Assembly: GCA_015099395.1 (NCBI GenBank)
Contig: AP024096.1
Location: forward strand, 7,109,485 to 7,173,484
Direction of reading: 5' to 3'
Length of the DNA: 64,000 nucleotides
From: Ktedonobacteria bacterium brp13
GTDB taxonomy: Bacteria > Chloroflexota > Ktedonobacteria > Ktedonobacterales > Ktedonobacteraceae
This document shows, in pieces, positions 7,886 to 16,643 of this stretch. Each line of letters starts with the position of its first letter. Positions within the stretch are counted from its first letter, which is position 1. The translations under genes were made by a program, and so were the position numbers. The notes beneath the pieces were generated by a model. That model saw only the letters and a list, made by a program, of their open reading frames with translations, did not search any database and was not told where the DNA came from.

Positions 7886-7941
7886 CGTCATGTTTCTGTT
7901 CTTATGCACTGTCGGGGTCGTGCTAGCGCTTTGTTGCTACC

Positions 7942-9072
7942 TTACCTGATTGGCAATGATAGCGATGTATCTCCAGTGGCACGCTCGCTCATCTTGGCCT
8001 CGATAAACTGAAGGATACGCCGACTGAAACGCGGTATATCGAACTCCAGTGCATGATTACGAATGACTTGCGGATCGAAGCTACGCTCATCGAAGTTGCT
8101 GAGGACGGCTGTGAGGCTATCGACGGTCTGTTCGTTGAAGAAGGTACCTGTAACGCCATCGACTACCGAAGCCAGTGCTCCGCCAGCTCTATAGGCGATC
8201 ACAGGCCGTCCACAGGCCTGTACCTCCAGCGGCGTAATCCCGAAGTCTTCTTCACCGGGGAAGAGGAAGGCTCGACAGTGCTTGAGATAGTAGGTGACCT
8301 CTTCATCTGAGAGGTGACCCATGAACTGTACGGTTGGTCCTGCTAGCTGTTTCAGACTCTCCAGATCCCGTCCACCACCAATAACCACGAGTGGTAGCTG
8401 TAGACGATTACAGGCCTGAATAGCCAGATCGATCCTCTTATAGGGGACAAGACGGCTAAGTACCAGGAAGTAGTCACCTGGCGTGGTCTCAGGCTCAAAT
8501 GGGAAGCGACTGGCATCGACAGGTGGAGGAATATATGCTGCATCTCTCCGGTAATACTTGCGAATGCGTTCTGCAATTGTCGGTGAGTTCGCGATAAAGT
8601 GATCGACACGTTGTGCGCTCATTTGATCCCAGACGCGTAGACCCGTGATCATAAAAGGGAGCATACTACGTGCGACGCTGCCCAGTTGCTCACGCTCCAC
8701 ATATTCTTCATAATTCCAACACCAGCGCATCGGCGTATGGCAGTAGCAGACATGCAGTGTCTCTGGTCGTGTAATGACTCCTTTGGCAAAGGCACTGGAA
8801 CTGCTCAAGACGAGATCATAGCCACGCAAGTCCAGTGACTCCATCGCGAAAGGATAGAATGGCAAGTAAGGCTGATGATGCTTCGTGACCAGCGGCAACT
8901 TCTGCATAAACGTCGTACGAATATCCATTTTCTGGAACGCCGGGTCCACGCGTTTCGGATCATAGATAGAGGTATAGAGAGGAGCATCGGGGAAGATCTC
9001 ATGGAATGCCATGACAACCCGCTCAGCGCCACCCATCTGATTAAGATAGTCGTGAACCAGTGCTACTTTCAT
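7942..9072 (-). CDS. Family 4 glycosyltransferase
   Basis: GT-B fold, retaining nucleotide-sugar transferase of 376 residues, cytosolic or membrane-associated, in surface polysaccharide assembly. The N-domain opens with VALVHDYLNQMGGAERV, the usual GT4 acceptor-side loop. The linker carries IPPPVDASRF, and the donor site is EEDFGITPLEVQACGRPVIA, the E-x7-E motif with Glu about 280 and 288. The sugar and acceptor are not readable. It is the last gene of a three-gene minus-strand operon (10822-12000, 9130-10755, this one), with gaps of about 60 bp and a terminator downstream. Confidence 0.9.
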   Translation of the reverse strand: MKVALVHDYLNQMGGAERVVMAFHEIFPDAPLYTSIYDPKRVDPAFQKMDIRTTFMQKLPLVTKHHQPYLPFYPFAMESLDLRGYDLVLSSSSAFAKGVITRPETLHVCYCHTPMRWCWNYEEYVEREQLGSVARSMLPFMITGLRVWDQMSAQRVDHFIANSPTIAERIRKYYRRDAAYIPPPVDASRFPFEPETTPGDYFLVLSRLVPYKRIDLAIQACNRLQLPLVVIGGGRDLESLKQLAGPTVQFMGHLSDEEVTYYLKHCRAFLFPGEEDFGITPLEVQACGRPVIAYRAGGALASVVDGVTGTFFNEQTVDSLTAVLSNFDERSFDPQVIRNHALEFDIPRFSRRILQFIEAKMSERATGDTSLSLPIR

Positions 9073-9129
9073 ACAATTTCCTTTTATTGCCTATGAGTGC
9101 CAATCCAAAAACCACCTGAAGCTTCACAA

Positions 9130-10755
9130 CTAGTAAGCCCCTTTGCTAAAGAGCACCGCCGGTATAGTACGGAAGAGTATCTTGAGATAGAGGCGTAACG
9201 ACCAGTTCTCTATATAGTAGAGATCCATCAACACACCCTCATCAAAACTGATATTACTGCGTCCACGTACTTGCCAGAGGCCAGTCAGACCCGGCTTGAT
9301 TGCCAGACGTCCACGCTGCCATTCTTCATAAAGTGCGACCTCGCGTGGCACCGGAGGACGCGGTCCTACAAGGCTCATCTCTCCCTTCAGGACATTGACG
9401 AATTGCGGGATCTCGTCCAGGCTGGTGCGGCGTAGGAAACTGCCGACAGGTGTCACGCGTGGATCATAACGCATCTTGAAGAGCGGACCCTGCGCCTCGT
9501 TCTGCTGGAGTAACTGTGCCAGGCGTTGATCGGCGTCTTTATACATCGAGCGGAACTTGTACATCAGGAAATGCCTTCCATTCAGTCCAACCCGCTGCTG
9601 CTTATAGATGATCGAGCCAGGCGATGAGATCATGACCGCCAGAGCAAGACAGAGAAAGACCGGTGAGCCGACGATTAAGACCAGGAGCGAGAGTATGATA
9701 TCGATCGAGCGTGTGACAATACGCTGTGGCGTATTCAGCGACTCCTGCTTGATGCCCAGCAGCGGAATACCCTCGATCGTCTCCATATCGATACGTGAAA
9801 GATTCACCTCATACAGATCGGGGATCAGCTTAAACGAGCTTCCGAGGTGTTCACAGAGCTTTACGCTGCGAATCGCCTGTTTGTTCATATTATTAGGGAG
9901 GGCAATAATCACCTCATCGACCTGCATCGAAAGGATCACCATCCGCATATCATCAATTGTCCCCAGCATCTTGAATCGTCCAAAGTCACTGGGCGGCTCT
10001 TGCATATCATGGAGGAAACCCACAACCGAGTAACCCAGGTTTGGACTGGCGGCCAGGCTCTGCATCACCATCTTACCCAGACGCCCTGAGCCAACGACCA
10101 GAACCCGCGTCTCTCCCAGACCCAGGCGATACAGTATCCCTGTGATCCCCGATACAATCAGACGTCCCAGACAAAGTACCGCGATACAAGAGAACCAGAT
10201 AAAAGGAATAAGCAGACGTGAGTTCGGGAGAATAGGATCAGCTTGACCCGGTTGCGATTGATTCTGAAAGAAGAAGTAATACGTAATGAGAAAGGCCGTG
10301 CCCATTGTCACTGAGCTGACAATCGTCCATGCCTGCCGAAACCAGTTACCAGTCAGGCGTATGTTGTAGAGATGACGAAATGCAAAAATAAGAATCATTC
10401 CTACAATAATGCAAATCTCTATGATAATGAAGTCAGAATACCCACCAGGAGGGGTAGATGGATGTCTTGGTGCTTTTTGATCGAGAAGCTGTTGGTAGAG
10501 CCAGTGTACAACCTGGCCATTTTCCATCCATTGAAAGCGTAGAAGGTAGGCAAACTGAAACGCGATATGCAGGAGTAAGACATCCAAAAGGATCATCACA
10601 ACGCATTCCACAATCCGCCACTGCTGACGGCTTGAACGGCGTTTAGTAATGACCTTTGTAATGGGTCCAGTTGCTCCACTCATCATTGCTTGCGTATACC
10701 CCGTCTGCACTGGTCGTGTCGAAAATGTTTCTTTATCAGGTACAATTCGAGCCAT
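9130..10755 (-). CDS. Polyprenyl glycosylphosphotransferase (WbaP/CpsE type)
   Basis: Initiating enzyme of exopolysaccharide synthesis: transfers a sugar-1-phosphate to undecaprenyl phosphate at the inner face of the membrane. 541 residues. About four membrane spans in the first ~190 residues, a Rossmann-like central domain (VLVVGSGRLGKMV about 214-230), a fifth hydrophobic segment near 360, then the bacterial sugar transferase domain (about 345-541). This last domain has KFRSM, RRTSLDEIPQ with the catalytic Asp-Glu pair, MSLVGPRPP and KPGLTGLWQVRGRS. It lies between two GT4 genes in one operon, so the trio probably makes a repeat unit. The sugar is unknown (Glc or Gal in the relatives). Confidence 0.95.
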   Translation of the reverse strand: MARIVPDKETFSTRPVQTGYTQAMMSGATGPITKVITKRRSSRQQWRIVECVVMILLDVLLLHIAFQFAYLLRFQWMENGQVVHWLYQQLLDQKAPRHPSTPPGGYSDFIIIEICIIVGMILIFAFRHLYNIRLTGNWFRQAWTIVSSVTMGTAFLITYYFFFQNQSQPGQADPILPNSRLLIPFIWFSCIAVLCLGRLIVSGITGILYRLGLGETRVLVVGSGRLGKMVMQSLAASPNLGYSVVGFLHDMQEPPSDFGRFKMLGTIDDMRMVILSMQVDEVIIALPNNMNKQAIRSVKLCEHLGSSFKLIPDLYEVNLSRIDMETIEGIPLLGIKQESLNTPQRIVTRSIDIILSLLVLIVGSPVFLCLALAVMISSPGSIIYKQQRVGLNGRHFLMYKFRSMYKDADQRLAQLLQQNEAQGPLFKMRYDPRVTPVGSFLRRTSLDEIPQFVNVLKGEMSLVGPRPPVPREVALYEEWQRGRLAIKPGLTGLWQVRGRSNISFDEGVLMDLYYIENWSLRLYLKILFRTIPAVLFSKGAY

Positions 10756-10821
10756 ATGCTTACACTATCTATCTATCTTATAATCATTATTTATGCGGTT
10801 AGCGTTGCGCGAAGCAACTTC

Positions 10822-12000
10822 CTACGAGATACTACTTATACGTTGTTGACTGCGCATTGTTGTTGCTAACTCATACGTAGCCAGCGTTTGTTCTACCATC
10901 GTAGCCGCCGAAAACCTCTGTGCAATCTTCGGTGCGTCGTGCTGGCAGATCGTGCGTAGCCCTTCATCCGTAAGAGTACGCAGGAGAGCCGTACTTAATG
11001 CACCGACGTCATATGGATCAACGCACAGAGCGTTCTCGCCACCTGCTTCGGGCATGCTGGAGATATTTGAGGTTACCACCGGCGTTCCACTGGCCAGTGC
11101 CTCTACAACCGGAATACCAAAGCCTTCATAGAGCGATGGAAATGCGAAGACTGACGCCGCTTGATACCAGAGGACCTGTTCCTCATCAGAGACGAAACCA
11201 GGAAATATGACCTCATCCTGCAGACCGAGTGCCTGAACTTTCGCAAATATATCATTATAGAGCCACCCTTTGCCGCCTGCCAGCACAAGTTTCTCAGTGC
11301 GTCCATGCTCTTGCCGTAGCCGGGCATATGCGTCGATGAGTGTGGAAATATTTTTCCTGGGTTCCAATGTTCCTAAATATAAGATAAAGCCATCACGTAA
11401 TGCTCGTTCCCGACGAAAATTCTGTACATCTTCTGTGTTTGAAACGTTTGTAAAACGCTTATCGATACACGGATATACAGTCTGGATACATTCATTGGGA
11501 ATACCTACTAGTTCGTGCGCGTCACGCTTCGTACTCTCTGAAACGGTAATCACCATGGTTGCCCGCTTGATACTGCGTACCGTCATAGTGCGATGGTACA
11601 GACGTTTCGCGCGTGTCAACACTTGTGGATAGCGTAAGAAAGCCAGATCGTGCAATGTAATAATACTTGCGCACTGTCGTGGTAATCGTTCAGGTAAGAC
11701 ATTCACAGGAGAATGCAGAATGTCGATATGGTGCTGTTGAATGAGGGCAGGGAGCGTCAACTGTTCCCAGGCGATACGTGCTGCCGGACGTTTCTCAGGC
11801 CAGGGGGCAGAGACGTATGTGATCTGGGGATGCTGTGCTAACTGTTCAATGACCTCTTGTCCATTGACAAAGACCGTATAGTGATGGTCACCTGGGTGTA
11901 AGGCCAGATTGGTTAGCAGGTAGCGTATATAACGGCTTACTCCACCATTGCGATAATTCTGGCTGTAGGATAACAATTGTGCATTGATACCTATATGCAT
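10822..12000 (-). CDS. Family 4 glycosyltransferase (mannosyltransferase-like)
   Basis: GT4 enzyme of 392 residues. N-terminal INAQLL with GVSRYI, HDLAFLRYP in the acceptor domain, FILYLGTLEPRKNI (start of the donor domain) and SLYEGFGIPVVEALASGTPVV, the E-x7-E sugar-nucleotide site. It resembles the WbaZ/MtfB-type mannosyltransferases. First gene of the three-gene operon ending at 7942. Two in-frame ATGs exist. GAGGAG directly abuts the one at 12009 but sits at a normal 9-nt distance from the one at 12000, so I start at 12000. Confidence 0.9.
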   Translation of the reverse strand: MHIGINAQLLSYSQNYRNGGVSRYIRYLLTNLALHPGDHHYTVFVNGQEVIEQLAQHPQITYVSAPWPEKRPAARIAWEQLTLPALIQQHHIDILHSPVNVLPERLPRQCASIITLHDLAFLRYPQVLTRAKRLYHRTMTVRSIKRATMVITVSESTKRDAHELVGIPNECIQTVYPCIDKRFTNVSNTEDVQNFRRERALRDGFILYLGTLEPRKNISTLIDAYARLRQEHGRTEKLVLAGGKGWLYNDIFAKVQALGLQDEVIFPGFVSDEEQVLWYQAASVFAFPSLYEGFGIPVVEALASGTPVVTSNISSMPEAGGENALCVDPYDVGALSTALLRTLTDEGLRTICQHDAPKIAQRFSAATMVEQTLATYELATTMRSQQRISSIS

Positions 12001-12350
12001 TCGGCGCATCTCCTCATTCGACTACCAACGCAAACGCCTCATAAATATAGATAGCATAGACAATTCCGGTTATGGTGCATTTACGCTAATAAAAGTGGAT
12101 TGTGTTTGTGCGTCTCTCTTACCTTCTGTAGCGTCCCGTCATACATCGTTATATATACGCCGACACAGGTGATATTTGCAGCACCTATTATGCTATCCAC
12201 TCTCGCTCGTTATGTGGCTCTATGACCGGCTGTGTGCGGTGCTCTTGTGAAGAGGACTACATATGTTTCAGTATACTCTGCAAACTTAAATTGGCCTAGT
12301 GAATGGCACTAATGGCTTGACAGGTTGCTTTACGGATAGTCACTACCATC
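12001..12350. other. Intergenic region, 350 bp
   Basis: Leader of the glycosyltransferase operon. No open frame or RNA is recognised and no convincing promoter was found. Confidence 0.4.
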
Positions 12351-13790
12351 CTACTCTTTTTCTCCCATTTCGGCGAATAGGAGAACGAATGTTTTGAGAA
12401 GCTGCTCGATATAGACTGCTGGCATTGCTTGTGTTGTATTGCTCTGTGTTTGCGTGAGCCAGGGGAGAGCGATGGCGAGCGTAGGAAGTTTGAGTTCTCT
12501 ACGTAGGAGAGAGAATGTAGGCACGTTTGCACCCAGTGGCACGAGGATCGGCGGGCGGGAATAAGCCGCCTGAAAAGCTGTGCGCGTAACGTCCACAAGT
12601 CGTTCACCTATGGAGGTTACGCCTGGAGCATGAGCCGTTATCTTATGTACCTCTATGCTCTGGTCTCTCTGCTGACTGAGGTGTCGTTGCAGACTGCTGA
12701 AGATCGCCTCTGGATCTTGCTCTGGCACAAGATGAAAATCGAGTCGAGCACGAGCATACCCTGCCAATGCCGTCTGCTCACGACTCTCTGCCTGCTCATG
12801 TCGCGCTGGCTGCATGCCAGGTACGCACTGTAGATGGGTGACACTACAGGAGGGAGTAAGAAAATAGGCATACAGTTGCTGGACACCATGGAGACCAGCA
12901 ATCAGATGTGCTACGCCACAGTCCTGTTCAGAGATATGTGTGCGCCCAGCTAAGGTTGCCAATACTGATAGCAGTTCATCTTCGGGCGCTTTCAGTTGAT
13001 CATAAAAGTCATCAATGAGTACGTCTTCGCGTGCGTCCTTTATGCTATTCAATGCCCAGAGGAGTTGCCATGCAGCATCAGGTACAATGGTCCCATAGTG
13101 TGTCGGTAGCTGTCTCGTCGTTGTATTTGTTACAAGTTCAACCTGGAGCCGCCCCCTGCTCCCTAAGATAAGTTGCGGAAGTGTCTCTAGAGGATCCTCT
13201 GCGGTGCTGGTAAATATATCTAATTCAGAATGGGGTGTAAAAAGAAGGCAACCATCGGCCTTGAGTAGCGAGTGCTGCTTTTGAATAATGCGTTCTACAG
13301 TCGTATAAGATGCCTGCTTGCTAGTACCTGTTGCATGCAGGGAGTGAGAAGGTGTCAGCGTTATAAGCCATTTGAATGCAATGGGCGTAATGGGTGCTAT
13401 CGGTATGAACGGCGACCGTGAGTTGGTCTGATTTTGTGGATGAAAGAGCTGCTGAAGATGCTGGTAGGCTGTAATGCTCGCGAACAGTGGCAGCATATAG
13501 GCCTCTTGTTGCTCTGGCTCCATAGGCAAAGAAGGTAGCTGGAGAGAGAGAAGGAGTGTGTAAGGTGCGGGATAGGGAGATGCCGCATAGAGAATGGTCT
13601 GTGCGGGGTCAAGAAAACGGGGAGATAGGCCATATGTATAGAGCGAATGGGTAATCGATGCTCGTATATCTTGTATATTTTGTTCAGGTAACGTATAACG
13701 TTGAGTAGAGAAGGTAAGCCAATCCTTTAGATAGGATGAGAGATGTATATCGACACTCTCGAAAAGGCTTTTTTGCGCCGATGAAATCAT
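12351..13790 (-). CDS. M20-peptidase-like protein lacking the metal ligands (pseudoenzyme)
   Basis: 479 residues that follow the layout of M20 dipeptidases from end to end. An N-terminal helical region is followed by TLLLSLQLPSLPMEP where active enzymes have the GHYDVQP strand. LLKADGCLL comes next, then GSRGRLQVEL and HYGTIVPDAAWQL (lid/dimer domain), ARLDFHLVPEQDPEAIF, and a C-terminal GANVPTF...LPTLAIALP segment. The Zn-binding His-Asp of GHxD, the bridging Asp of DDKG, the Glu-Glu pair, the lid-domain LHSG His and the final His of AHxPNE are all absent. Because the frame is intact over 1.4 kb, this is a maintained non-catalytic homologue rather than a decaying gene. Role unknown. It lies upstream of the exopolysaccharide operon on the same strand. 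Confidence 0.75.
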   Translation of the reverse strand: MISSAQKSLFESVDIHLSSYLKDWLTFSTQRYTLPEQNIQDIRASITHSLYTYGLSPRFLDPAQTILYAASPYPAPYTLLLSLQLPSLPMEPEQQEAYMLPLFASITAYQHLQQLFHPQNQTNSRSPFIPIAPITPIAFKWLITLTPSHSLHATGTSKQASYTTVERIIQKQHSLLKADGCLLFTPHSELDIFTSTAEDPLETLPQLILGSRGRLQVELVTNTTTRQLPTHYGTIVPDAAWQLLWALNSIKDAREDVLIDDFYDQLKAPEDELLSVLATLAGRTHISEQDCGVAHLIAGLHGVQQLYAYFLTPSCSVTHLQCVPGMQPARHEQAESREQTALAGYARARLDFHLVPEQDPEAIFSSLQRHLSQQRDQSIEVHKITAHAPGVTSIGERLVDVTRTAFQAAYSRPPILVPLGANVPTFSLLRRELKLPTLAIALPWLTQTQSNTTQAMPAVYIEQLLKTFVLLFAEMGEKE

Positions 13791-13946
13791 GTTCGCTCTG
13801 CCTCTCGCATGAAGCTAGCTAGTACCGCAGGTTCAATATCTTGCATGCCAGGAATTGAAAGAGTATACTCAGGTGCAGTAAGCGGTATATGTAAGGATGC
13901 GAGAGAGAAGATCGCAGCAAAAGAAATGTATATTAGACATATTACG

Positions 13947-13975
13947 TTGCGTTTTTCTCTGCATCGGTGTATTAT
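13947..13975 (+). promoter_or_regulatory. Promoter for the PP2C gene
   Basis: -35 TTGCGT (13947-13952), 17-bp spacer, -10 TATTAT (13970-13975). Predicted transcription start is near 13982. Confidence 0.65.
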
Positions 13976-14051
13976 AGCCTAAAGTTTCAGCAACTGCCTA
14001 GTGGGCAGTGCGCACAATTCGAGAGCTACTGAAGTACGGGAGAGAAGCGCG

Positions 14052-16508
14052 TTGTCCAGACAACTCCGGCTCGATGTCGCACAGCTAACGGATGTTGGCC
14101 GTAAACGTCCCCATAATGAAGATAATATGGCCTATGTCATCCCAAAGGATAGCCAGGTGATGGCTAAAAAAGGTGCGCTCTTTATTGTAGCTGATGGCAT
14201 GGGGGGACATGCAGCAGGGGAAGTGGCGAGTGAGATCGCTGTAGACACAGTGAGCAATGCTTACTACCAGGACGAAAGCGATGATATTCCTCTCTCATTG
14301 ATGAACGCCATTAAAAGAGCCAATGCACTGATTCATCAAAGAGCGGCGGAAAACATGATGCGTAGTGGTATGGGGACGACCTGCGTCGCCGCTGTATTAC
14401 GTGGCAGTATTGCCTACATTGCGAATGTAGGTGATAGTCGTGCATACATGGTTCACAACGGGCACTCCAAGCAAGTCTCACAGGATCATTCGTGGGTGGA
14501 GGAGCAAGTCAGGGCTGGCCTCCTCACCAAAGATCAGGCGCGCTCACATGCGCAGCGTAATGTGATCACCAGGTGCCTTGGGACACAGTCCGAGGTAGAG
14601 GTCGATGTTTTTTCTGAGACATTGCAAGAGGGTGATACATTTGTCCTCTGTTCTGATGGCCTATCAGGGCCGGTCACCGAAGATGATCTGCGTGCCATTA
14701 TTAATCAATATTTACCCTCAGAGAGTGTCTATCACCTTGTCGAGCGTGCTAACGCGAATGGCGGCCCAGACAATATTACTGCTATCGTTATACGTGTGCT
14801 AGAACCGGGCGATGATCCTCCAGGAGTTCTGTATCCTGTGCATGCTGGCAATGCCAGTAGTGCGCCTGGTGATAGCACTCATGTCGCTGATGAGAGTACA
14901 GCAGTGTTGGGACGTATTGCTACCCCATCATTAACAACGATACCATCTCCGCGGATGGATGAGGGGCGCTCGCCGAGCCGTCCATTAGGGAGTGCGAATG
15001 AGCAGGCGTTGCCTGCTGCGAGTAGTAGTATACCGGCTTCACATGCAGCCGTCACGGTGCCACGCAAGCGACGCTCCCGCCTGTTATTCCCAACGGTTGC
15101 GATCTCGCTATTGCTCGTCCTTGCGCTTATAGGGACTGCTGGCTATCTGTTCTTTATCCGACCAACGTATGCGCAGGCATTTCTTGATCAAGCGAATAGC
15201 AAGATTGGTGCAGCGCAAAAAGAGTCTACGAGCAATCCTACACAGGCCCTACGCGACTTGAGTCTGGCTCAGGCACAGTTGCATGACACTGTGAACGTCT
15301 CGCTTGACTCAGCACAAACTACTCAGTTTCAACAGCTCCAGCAGAATCTGGTTGCTTCAACACGGCAGGCGCTGACCAACTATAACAAGCTGTCTCTCAT
15401 TACTACTGTTCCCTGCGCGGGGAGCTTGCCATCGCCTGTCTCTAATGTAGATAACCAGAGCGTGCATATCGTTACGACCGCAATGGTGAAGAGTGACACA
15501 ACCCATGTGCAGACCTTTGCATTGGGTAGCGATAATATGGTCTATCTCCTGAATACAAATGGCAATACGTTGAATGCAACGAAGGTCGATCCAAAGACCA
15601 GTGACAGAGTTTTGCTACTGTCCGGTGATACTCAGCATCTCTATTTACTGACTGAGTTGCCTGTCTCGAAGCAGACGGGCTCTAAGAGTGATTACACACT
15701 GCATGTCTATAATGTCGATCCAAAAGGTGCTCTCAGCGAAGTTGGTGGAGGGATGCCAGTTCAGTTGACGCCGGCGAGTGGTCTTCCAAAACTGATGACC
15801 GCCTGGGATAACGATGTCTATATTATCGCAATGTCATCTAACCAGACAGATCAGGCACAAATCCTGGATTTCAATGTAACTCAGCCCGATACTCAGCCAC
15901 AGCCACAGACGCTCTCTATTTCGTCGCCCGTGGTGAGTGTCGCTGCCCTTAGCAATAAACAGCTCTTTCTGCTTCATAGTGATGGAACGGTAAAGAGCCT
16001 GGTTGCCTCTTCGACTAAGCCGCTTGAGGCACCGGTTGCTCTGACGGGTATTGTCCCTACGCCCTGGCCACTTGATATTCAACATCTCTCGGCCAATACA
16101 GCATTCTCGGCACCGTCACCTGATATGAGCAAATTTGTAACTATTCCACCACCATCGCTGGCGCAGCCGCAGACCTATATGGCAACCGGGCTGGTAAACA
16201 GGGTGAATCATCTCTATCTGGCTGATAATACCAATCATCGTGTGCTTGATTTCATTGTGAATGGTGGACAAGCAAATACAAATAGAAATGTGGGCGGTAA
16301 CGTACTGAATACCAGTAATAGTGCAAATGTACAGTTACAGTTGTCTTCACAGTATGCCTCACCATCTGCCCTACCAATCATACAAAGTATGGCGCTTGAT
16401 CCAATTGCCAACCGTCTCGATCTGTTGACGAATACTACAGACATGACCAATGCTCGGCAGACCGCAATTGATGTCTCATCTGCAACGGCTTGTTCGTCTG
16501 CACCGTAA
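14052..16508 (+). CDS. Receptor-like PP2C serine/threonine phosphatase
   Basis: Mn/Mg-dependent protein phosphatase of the PPM/PP2C family, about 818 residues. The catalytic domain (about 5-245) has HNEDN, VADGMGGHAAGEVAS, GMGTT, NVGDSRAY, CSDGLSGPV and GGPDNIT, so all metal-binding Asp are present. A disordered linker follows, then one membrane span at about 343-363. The external ~450 residues contain an Ala/Gln-rich helical stretch and then repeated short strand units such as LYLADNTNHRVLDF, which look like NHL/beta-propeller blades. This topology would let an outer sensor control an inner phosphatase, but that is inference. The TTG at 14052 has GGGAGAG at 14039-14045; a GTG at 14001 opens the same frame without a ribosome site. 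Confidence 0.85.
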   Translation: MSRQLRLDVAQLTDVGRKRPHNEDNMAYVIPKDSQVMAKKGALFIVADGMGGHAAGEVASEIAVDTVSNAYYQDESDDIPLSLMNAIKRANALIHQRAAENMMRSGMGTTCVAAVLRGSIAYIANVGDSRAYMVHNGHSKQVSQDHSWVEEQVRAGLLTKDQARSHAQRNVITRCLGTQSEVEVDVFSETLQEGDTFVLCSDGLSGPVTEDDLRAIINQYLPSESVYHLVERANANGGPDNITAIVIRVLEPGDDPPGVLYPVHAGNASSAPGDSTHVADESTAVLGRIATPSLTTIPSPRMDEGRSPSRPLGSANEQALPAASSSIPASHAAVTVPRKRRSRLLFPTVAISLLLVLALIGTAGYLFFIRPTYAQAFLDQANSKIGAAQKESTSNPTQALRDLSLAQAQLHDTVNVSLDSAQTTQFQQLQQNLVASTRQALTNYNKLSLITTVPCAGSLPSPVSNVDNQSVHIVTTAMVKSDTTHVQTFALGSDNMVYLLNTNGNTLNATKVDPKTSDRVLLLSGDTQHLYLLTELPVSKQTGSKSDYTLHVYNVDPKGALSEVGGGMPVQLTPASGLPKLMTAWDNDVYIIAMSSNQTDQAQILDFNVTQPDTQPQPQTLSISSPVVSVAALSNKQLFLLHSDGTVKSLVASSTKPLEAPVALTGIVPTPWPLDIQHLSANTAFSAPSPDMSKFVTIPPPSLAQPQTYMATGLVNRVNHLYLADNTNHRVLDFIVNGGQANTNRNVGGNVLNTSNSANVQLQLSSQYASPSALPIIQSMALDPIANRLDLLTNTTDMTNARQTAIDVSSATACSSAP

Positions 16509-16580
16509 AGATCCTTTGTACATAGGCCTTCTATAGGATTGACGAGCCGTGCCACAATAGAAGAAGGAAACCTGGTATTT

Positions 16581-16617
16581 CACTGCTGTTCACACCCGGT
16601 GGACAGCAGTGATTTTA
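16581..16617 (+). terminator. Hairpin between the PP2C gene and aspS
   Basis: CACTGCTGT (16581-16589) pairs perfectly with ACAGCAGTG (16603-16611) and is followed by ATTTTACTT. It is a terminator or partial attenuator ahead of aspS. I looked for T-box features and found none. Confidence 0.55.
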
Positions 16618-16643
16618 CTTGTTTGAAAAGGAGTAATACTGAC

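Larger units (their letters stand above)
7558..7941. other. Intergenic region, 384 bp
   Basis: Holds the promoter (7792-7820) and a long leader for the membrane protein gene, plus the terminator (7853-7885) of the glycosyltransferase operon. No gene seen. Confidence 0.6.

Noticed and set aside
16509..16643. T-box leader upstream of aspS
   Set aside because: The hairpin is present but there is no T-box bulge sequence or specifier loop; a simple terminator or attenuator explains it.
16539..16643. N-terminal extension of AspS by 35 residues
   Set aside because: It lacks homology to AspRS N-termini, contains the hairpin, and the GTG at 16644 has the only good ribosome site.
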